From: a bacterium
Lineage (GTDB): Bacteria > Cyanobacteriota > Vampirovibrionia > Gastranaerophilales > JAILCC01
Assembly: GCA_024680555.1 (NCBI GenBank)
Contig: JAILCC010000016.1
Span: 186,001 to 250,000, forward strand
Length of the DNA: 64,000 nt
Direction of reading: 5' to 3'
Shown here: positions 58,730 to 64,000 of the stretch, piece by piece
Layout of the letters: the number at the start of each line of letters is the position of its first letter
Numbering within the stretch: the stretch's first letter is position 1
Notes under the pieces: model-generated
What the model saw: the letters and a program-made list of their open reading frames with translations, nothing else
Databases searched by the model: none
What the model was told of the DNA's origin: nothing
Made by a program: the position numbers and the translations under genes

Positions 58730-59756
58730 TTTCAGAATTCATCCCTAATTTATTCATCATATCATTTATACTGTCCATAAGAGCATTAAATTGTTCTATG
58801 GTAAGGCTTTGAGCCCCATCAGAACTTGCATGGTCCGGATCATGGTGAACTTCTATCATCAAACCATTTGCCCCTGAAATCAACGCAGCTTTTGACATCG
58901 GCTCAATTAAATATCTTCTGCCTGTGCCATGACTGGGATCAACAATAATCGGAAGATGAGAAAACTTGTGAATAACCGGAACAGCCGCAAGGTCGAGAGT
59001 GTTTCTAGTTGAAGAAGAATCTACACCTTTTATCCCTCTTTCACAAAGAATAACTTTTTCATTTCCCGCATACATAATGTGTTCCGCCGCAAGTAAAAAC
59101 TCTCTGATAGTAGCAGCTGCACCACGTTTCAACAGAACCGGCTTGTCACATTTTCCTACCGCTTTTAACAATTTAAAGTTCTGCATGTTTCTTGCGCCTA
59201 TTTGAATAATATCTGCAACTTCAGCAACCAAAGGTAAATCAAGGGTATCCATGACTTCCGTAACAATAAGCAGTCCTGTTTCCGATTTTGCTTTAGCAAG
59301 CAGCTCAAGCCCTTTTTCTTCAAGCCCTTGAAAATCATACGGTGAGGTTCTTGGTTTGAATGCACCGCCACGCAATATTTCGCCGCCTGCTGCTTTTACT
59401 GCACGTGCAACATCAAGTAAGCCGGTATAATCAGCCTCTACGCTGCACGGACCTGCCATAATAACAGGTTTATTGTTGCCGCCGATTTTTACTCCATTGG
59501 AAAATTCAATAACTGTATCTTCCTTTTTAGATTCACGGCTTGCCAATTTATACGGTTCCTGAATAAGTTTAACTTCTCTGACGCCGTCCAATGATGCAAT
59601 AGAATGAGGTTGGACCAAACGTTTATCACCAATTGCGGCAATAACTGTCAACACATCACCATGGTTCATATTTATTCTAAAGCCGTTATCTTGAAGTTTT
59701 TTTACTACTTTTTCTATCTGCTCGTTGGTAGCCCCTGGCTCCATAATTATAATCAT
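58710..59756 (-). CDS. aroF: 3-deoxy-7-phosphoheptulonate synthase (AroF, type I-beta with N-terminal regulatory domain)
   Basis: 348 residues. The first 75 residues are a ferredoxin-like regulatory domain (IIIMEPGATNEQIEKVVKKL), as in the feedback-sensitive Thermotoga-type enzyme. The barrel follows: MAGPCSVEADYTGLLD, ILRGGAFKPRTSPYDFQGL, IQIGARNMQNFKLL, LLKRGAAATIREFLLAAEHI, and IIVDPSHGTGRRYLIEPM with metal ligands. It condenses PEP and erythrose 4-phosphate at the head of the shikimate pathway. AGGAGAG precedes the start. It forms an aroF-tyrA operon. Confidence 0.95.
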   Translation of the reverse strand: MIIIMEPGATNEQIEKVVKKLQDNGFRINMNHGDVLTVIAAIGDKRLVQPHSIASLDGVREVKLIQEPYKLASRESKKEDTVIEFSNGVKIGGNNKPVIMAGPCSVEADYTGLLDVARAVKAAGGEILRGGAFKPRTSPYDFQGLEEKGLELLAKAKSETGLLIVTEVMDTLDLPLVAEVADIIQIGARNMQNFKLLKAVGKCDKPVLLKRGAAATIREFLLAAEHIMYAGNEKVILCERGIKGVDSSSTRNTLDLAAVPVIHKFSHLPIIVDPSHGTGRRYLIEPMSKAALISGANGLMIEVHHDPDHASSDGAQSLTIEQFNALMDSINDMMNKLGMNSENATVAG

Positions 59757-59912
59757 GATTTCTCTCCTAAATAGCTTTGTTCTTAGATAATCTTATACAA
59801 AATATTTATCATTGTACATAAAAATAATTACAAATTCTTAACATAATGGCAATTTTTTATTGTTTGTTTTTTTATATTATATATGGAACGGAACCTTTGG
59901 AGGAGGATTATT

Positions 59913-60383
59913 ATGATTGAGAACGAAATTAAGACACAAGACCAAGTTATTGTAAAAGAACAAGGCAAGACAACATCACCTATCGGTAAATCAGAACAAA
60001 AAGACGAAACCAAGAAAACAAACGGATTTGTTGCATGGCTGAAAGATGCAGACACAGTTGATGAAAACAACGGCAAAGTTGACAAGAAAACAGCTGCAAC
60101 AAGCTTCGCAAAAGGTCTTATTGAAATAGTTAAGACAGTATATACAAAACCATTGGCAAGCGCTATTACAATTGCAGTTGGTGCAGCATTGACAATATTG
60201 GCAGGATATAGTGCAGTAGCAACAGTAATGTGCATAGCAGTTGCGGCGGGCAGTGCAGGGATAGCTTATGCGGGATACAATTTAGCAAAACCGACAACAA
60301 GCAACAATACAAAACAAGCTTATGAAGTTCTCGGTATTTCTACATTCGTTCTGGCTGTTGGTATATACGGTCTTGTATTCTAG
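59913..60383 (+). CDS. Small membrane protein of unknown function
   Basis: 156 residues. The N-terminal 80 residues are polar and charged; then three hydrophobic stretches (PLASAITIAVGAALTILAGY, AVATVMCIAVAAGSAGIAYA, VLGISTFVLAVGIYGLVF). GGAGGAGG before the start at 59913 is very strong; a frame 30 bases longer lacks one. Ala/Gly-rich helices suggest a tightly packed oligomer. No family is recognised. It stands alone, followed by a strong terminator. Confidence 0.75.
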   Translation: MIENEIKTQDQVIVKEQGKTTSPIGKSEQKDETKKTNGFVAWLKDADTVDENNGKVDKKTAATSFAKGLIEIVKTVYTKPLASAITIAVGAALTILAGYSAVATVMCIAVAAGSAGIAYAGYNLAKPTTSNNTKQAYEVLGISTFVLAVGIYGLVF

Positions 60384-60400
60384 TCGTAAACAATATATGC

Positions 60401-60436
60401 AAAAAACAGGCTGCAAATAATTGCAGCCTGTTTTTT
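60401..60436. terminator. Strong bidirectional terminator
   Basis: AAAAAACAGGCTGCAA / TTGCAGCCTGTTTTTT, a 16-base perfect stem with 4-base loop, between the small membrane protein gene and the convergent giant repeat gene. Confidence 0.95.
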
Positions 60437-60445
60437 AGTCAGGAA

Positions 60446-63400
60446 TTATTTTGAAGCTGAAAAATATGCTTTTAATACATCGCTTAATGAAGCAAAGTCA
60501 TCTGCTGATATACTGCTTTTTAAGCGGTATCCACCTGAAACTTTTCTAAATGCAACCCTGTCAGACTCAGGGAAAGACTCATACATTTTTTTAGAAAATA
60601 TAGCGCTTGTAGTAGAATAATACTTTCTTGTCCGGGTATTTGATGTGCGGGGATTGCTCGTTGTTCCGGAAACAACCTCACCTGAAGCTTGGTCGGTATT
60701 ATCTAAAAATGGAGCAAACATTTCGTCAAATTCTTTTAGTACTTGCTCATTTGCAGCTATTCCTTCCTGTATAGAAAGTTTAGTTTCTTCTAATGAAGAA
60801 AGTTTCTGTTCCAATGCTTCAAGCTCCGCAGCAGATAAATTTCCTGCGTTTATTCTGTTTCTGGTATCTTCAATCTCCCTATCCAGATTTGCAATCTCTT
60901 CTGCCATATCAAGTTCTTCAATACCATTTACAGTATAACTGTATATTACATTATTAGAATGTTCTATCTTTGCTTTCAATTGATTGTATAGTGTTTGAAA
61001 TTTAGTTTTTGTTGCAGCATCAATAGTTATGTTTGAGCCTCTATTAGCTAATTCAGCAGTAATTGCTCCCATTTCTGCCATAATGTTTTTCAGCAACGTA
61101 TCCATAATGGTACTTTGACTTTGGAGTTCAGCGGTATCTGCCTCATATTTTGCCAGAGTATCAGCATCATCCTCCGTATACAACCTATTAGCAAATCTTC
61201 CGGATTCATCTGCTCTCCAATCAATAACAGAAGGGGCACCATTGGGATTTGCGCCTCTGGAATTAGCTGTCCATCTTTCACTGAGTACAGAAAATTGCTC
61301 TGCAGAAATACCATTTCTAAAGTCATAGCCATTTGATACAAGATAATCAAAAAAATCTTTTGTTACTATTTGGGCAGCACCACTTTGTAATAATTCCTGA
61401 ATGTAATCGTTATCGTATGAAGATTTTGTTATGATACCACCGTTTGAGGACAAAGAATATAGTGATGGAGATATAACAGAACCATTTGCTCCAATAATAA
61501 CATACCCTTCTCGTAAAAGATTTCGCGGATTAAGTGTTTTGTATCTCATATTACCGTTACTATCCAGTACACCCACACTTATTACAGTATTATTCATTCC
61601 CTCCATATATTCTTTTAATACTTCATCTACAGCTGCCGATATTTCCAATTGCTCAATCAAGGTACTATAGAGCTGTTCACTAAGCTGTGAATACATATCT
61701 TGTAACTCAGATGATGACTTTGAAGAAAGGTCTTCTAAGATTCCATATTGGGGCAATTCCGCTGCTGTCACCGTTCGTCTTTCTACGGCATGTGTTTTGG
61801 AATCAAGTATTTCAACAAAGTATGTACCATCAGAATTTCGTCTTATTTGAATTTGATCATGCGTTTTTTTGTCAACAATAAGCTTTTCAGTAATTTTTCC
61901 GTTTTCATCGTATTTTGTTCTTTCTGTTTGGTTGGAGTTTGATACAGTTTTACTTGACAAAGAGCCGTCTGCTCTGCGTTCTTCGGTTATATGACTACCA
62001 TTAGAATCATATGTTTTTGTTGTAGATAAAACCAAACCGTTTGCATCTTTTCTGACAACAATCTTAGCTCCGCTTGCATCCGTACTTTCTTCTTTAATTC
62101 CTGTTACATTGCCTGCTGCATCTAAAGATGTTGTTGTAACAGAACCATTGGCTCCATACTCATAAGTTTCTGACCTTGTCGGGTTACCCGTGGTTATTGA
62201 GAAATAATCTGTTCTGGTAACTTTTCCCGAAGAATTAAAATACTCGGTATAGTTATCTGTTCCGCCACCGTTTACTACTTCTCTTGTATGTGATGAAACT
62301 TTATTGTTTGCGTCATAGGTGTATAAATCCTGATAATAAATACGTCCATCACTATAATAATGAATATCGGCTATTTGGTTTCCTCTTGAGTCATATTCTC
62401 TCCCATTAGAACCATCACTGCTTAACACTACTACATTCTGGTTTCCATCAAGCCATGCTCTTTCTGATGAAGATAGAGTTATAGTAACATTATTTGCAAA
62501 AGTTATCGTATTACCGGATATTACAGGCGCTGCAGCACTTCCTGCCCGTGAAACAGGATTTTGCCCGGCTTCCGTAACATTACCATTTTGGTCATAGTAT
62601 GTTATAGTGCCGTCACTCATTGTGATAGCAACAGTACCGTCAGTATTTATTGTAGCTTGTGCTCCTCTTGGTACTGACACTTGTTTATCCGCACTGAAGT
62701 ATATCATGTTACTGCTAGTACGGGTAACACTATAATCCATTGTCGGGTAGCTTCCTTCTGTAGGATAACCGTTTCCTTTGTAATTATTATTAACCACTGT
62801 ATAATTTACGCTGCCATCGGTCGCATATCCTGTTGTTGTCAGTTTCGTCGGCTGTCCGTTCACATAATTTTCGCAAACATTTTCTGAACTTGCACCATTT
62901 GAGGTATACCATCTGCTTGAAGTTCTACTTGTATTGCCATTTGCATCATATGAAGCACTATAAACATATTTGGAGCCATCGGGGTCGATTACTTCTTGAT
63001 ATACTGTTTTACCGTCACTATTCCATCTATGTTTTACAGTTTCACCGCTTGATGAAACAAATTCCACCGTACCATCAGAATGAACTATTGCATTTTGTCC
63101 TTCCGGAATTATATAACCGCCACCTCCGGGAACTGTAATTCTATTGCCTAAAATTTGAATCCATGACGGAACTCCTTCTTCAACCGTAATATTGGAAGAA
63201 GGTGCTCCTGCTCCTTGTTTTGTAGTCAAAACTGCATCTCTTGCATTCGGATCTACAACATTACCGTCTTTGTCATAATTTGTTGTAGTACCATCTTTTT
63301 TCTTAACCGTAACAGTACCGTCAGCATTTATTGTAACTTCTGAACCTTGTTCCAAAGAAAGCTTTTGGTTGGGATTAAAATATAATATCCTGCAGGAATT

Positions 63401-64000
63401 ATAATTACCAAGTCCATAATTCAAGGACGGATAACTCATTTCTGCCAGAGAGGCGTTTCCGTTGTAGTGATTGTTTATTACCTTATAATCTACGCTGCCA
63501 TCAGATGCATACGCTATTGTTGTTAATTTTGTCGGAACCCCATTTACATAATTTTCGTGAATATTTTCTACTCCGTTACCATTGGAATCATAATATGTGC
63601 TTGACAATTTACTCATATTACCATTTGCATCATATTGAGTAGAGTAGACATATCTTTCACCGTTGCTCTTTTCCATTTCACGATACTCTGTCTTGCCATC
63701 CGAATTCCATTTGTGTTTTATTTTTTCACCCGACGGCGTAAACAGTTCTACAGTACCATCAGCATGAACTACTGCACTTGAACGACCTGAAACAACATAA
63801 CCATCGCCGTCTTGCCCCATAATGGAATTACCAATAATTTGAATCCACGACGGTGCACCATTTTCAACCGTAATATTGGGAGAAGGCATATATGACCTTT
63901 GTTCCGCAAGAAAAGTTTTTTCATCTTCCGAAACGACACCATCACCATCTAAATCAAGACAATCATCAAACAGATTCCAGTCCTCTCTGTCTACACGCCC
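60446..64000 (-). CDS. Giant YD-type repeat protein with EF-hand, 5' end outside window
   Basis: 1184 residues are visible and the frame stays open to the right edge, so the true start lies beyond it. The Met at 63889 is internal. Visible residues 16-27 (DLDGDGVVSEDE) are a perfect EF-hand calcium loop of dockerin-like style. Two 228-residue units follow (from about 63889 and 63205), each starting SPNITVENGAPSW-like and containing YD-repeat strands (YDANGNMSKLSSTYYDSNGN). A third, looser YD region (YTYDANNKVSSHTR, YDSNGSHITEERR) and a long coiled coil (about 900-1090) come next. A 30-residue terminal segment completes the protein. Probably cell-surface or secreted; RHS-like beta fibre is likely, but no toxin domain is visible. 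Confidence 0.8.
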   Translation of the reverse strand, partial: GRVDREDWNLFDDCLDLDGDGVVSEDEKTFLAEQRSYMPSPNITVENGAPSWIQIIGNSIMGQDGDGYVVSGRSSAVVHADGTVELFTPSGEKIKHKWNSDGKTEYREMEKSNGERYVYSTQYDANGNMSKLSSTYYDSNGNGVENIHENYVNGVPTKLTTIAYASDGSVDYKVINNHYNGNASLAEMSYPSLNYGLGNYNSCRILYFNPNQKLSLEQGSEVTINADGTVTVKKKDGTTTNYDKDGNVVDPNARDAVLTTKQGAGAPSSNITVEEGVPSWIQILGNRITVPGGGGYIIPEGQNAIVHSDGTVEFVSSSGETVKHRWNSDGKTVYQEVIDPDGSKYVYSASYDANGNTSRTSSRWYTSNGASSENVCENYVNGQPTKLTTTGYATDGSVNYTVVNNNYKGNGYPTEGSYPTMDYSVTRTSSNMIYFSADKQVSVPRGAQATINTDGTVAITMSDGTITYYDQNGNVTEAGQNPVSRAGSAAAPVISGNTITFANNVTITLSSSERAWLDGNQNVVVLSSDGSNGREYDSRGNQIADIHYYSDGRIYYQDLYTYDANNKVSSHTREVVNGGGTDNYTEYFNSSGKVTRTDYFSITTGNPTRSETYEYGANGSVTTTSLDAAGNVTGIKEESTDASGAKIVVRKDANGLVLSTTKTYDSNGSHITEERRADGSLSSKTVSNSNQTERTKYDENGKITEKLIVDKKTHDQIQIRRNSDGTYFVEILDSKTHAVERRTVTAAELPQYGILEDLSSKSSSELQDMYSQLSEQLYSTLIEQLEISAAVDEVLKEYMEGMNNTVISVGVLDSNGNMRYKTLNPRNLLREGYVIIGANGSVISPSLYSLSSNGGIITKSSYDNDYIQELLQSGAAQIVTKDFFDYLVSNGYDFRNGISAEQFSVLSERWTANSRGANPNGAPSVIDWRADESGRFANRLYTEDDADTLAKYEADTAELQSQSTIMDTLLKNIMAEMGAITAELANRGSNITIDAATKTKFQTLYNQLKAKIEHSNNVIYSYTVNGIEELDMAEEIANLDREIEDTRNRINAGNLSAAELEALEQKLSSLEETKLSIQEGIAANEQVLKEFDEMFAPFLDNTDQASGEVVSGTTSNPRTSNTRTRKYYSTTSAIFSKKMYESFPESDRVAFRKVSGGYRLKSSISADDFASLSDVLKAYFSASK
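62520..63889 (-). repeat. Tandem 684-bp coding duplication
   Basis: CAACCGTAATATTGG recurs at 63865 and 63181 (684 bases apart), and the encoded 228-residue units match through their length (PSWIQIIGN / PSWIQILGN; ENYVNGVPTKLTT / ENYVNGQPTKLTT; YFNPNQKLSLEQG / YFSADKQVSVPRG). Confidence 0.85.
63920..63955 (-). other. EF-hand calcium-binding loop
   Basis: Codes for DLDGDGVVSEDE: Asp at positions 1, 3 and 5, Gly at 6, Glu at 12. A second, less complete acidic stretch (GRVDREDW) lies just upstream at the window edge, as in paired dockerin-type EF-hands. Confidence 0.75.

Noticed and set aside
63887-63889. Start codon of the giant repeat protein at 63889
   Set aside because: The frame stays open to 64000 and encodes a perfect EF-hand upstream of this Met; no ribosome site precedes it.

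Overview
The window is AT-rich, densely coded bacterial chromosome with short intergenic gaps and many 4-20 base gene overlaps. Good Shine-Dalgarno sequences (AGGAG-like) decide most starts. Several traits together suggest a non-photosynthetic relative of cyanobacteria of the Vampirovibrionia/Gastranaerophilales type from an animal gut. They are an SLH-domain envelope protein of the cyanobacterial outer-membrane kind, pilin-like proteins opening with AFTLAEVLIT, a set of lineage-specific membrane proteins carrying an SFRG motif, many TPR and HEAT proteins, and two envelope-linked two-component systems. This placement is inference from protein character; no rRNA gene is present to confirm it.

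Layout. 1-11.6 kb: a minus-strand housekeeping run (aminotransferase, secreted TPR protein, dusB, a small GIY-YIG protein, a STAND-like ATPase/TPR protein, rsmG, a DUF192 protein, uvrC and the start of ileS). 11.7-13.2 kb: tRNA-Gly(CCC), a 13-residue-repeat protein and a DUF218 protein. 13.3-15.5 kb: a trpR-trpB operon divergent from tcdA; the shared intergenic region holds a consensus sigma-70 promoter bracketed by two matching palindromes. 15.6-19.7 kb: a secreted RTX protein with a putative cysteine-peptidase domain, and an atypical kinase-like protein. 20.0-25.3 kb: a BASS-family transporter and flavoprotein, then an accessory segment: the stub of an acetyltransferase gene, a single-chain restriction-modification-specificity enzyme, a small unknown gene and a repeat-rich non-coding stretch ending at tRNA-Ala(TGC).

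25.4-34.6 kb: bioD, deoB, tandem 64-65 bp repeats, a helical protein, an unusual malic enzyme with an internally duplicated N-terminal part, a secreted HExxH protein, an M23 peptidase, thrS and a PilB-like protein that has lost its ATPase motifs, the last in an operon with a response regulator and a histidine kinase. 37-50 kb: the SLH protein, two very small genes, an NrtR-like regulator, a pilin-like protein with radA, a TIGR02757 protein, tadA, a two-component pair, a peptidoglycan amidase, trxB, a small secreted protein and a HEAT-repeat protein. 50-64 kb: mtaB, three SFRG-type membrane proteins, a pilin-like protein with ispF, a uridine-kinase-like protein, aroF-tyrA, a small membrane protein, and a giant EF-hand/YD-type repeat protein that runs off the right edge.

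Functional threads. Aromatic amino acids: DAHP synthase, prephenate dehydrogenase, and a trpRB operon without trpA that would suit use of external indole. tRNA modification: TcdA and MtaB both act on t6A37, alongside DusB and TadA. Cell envelope: the SLH protein, amidase, M23 peptidase, secreted TPR protein, RTX protein, giant repeat protein and two pilin-like proteins. The strongest finding is the trpR-trpB control region; the next are the single-chain restriction-modification island with its truncated neighbour, the duplicated malic enzyme and the PilB-like pseudo-ATPase.
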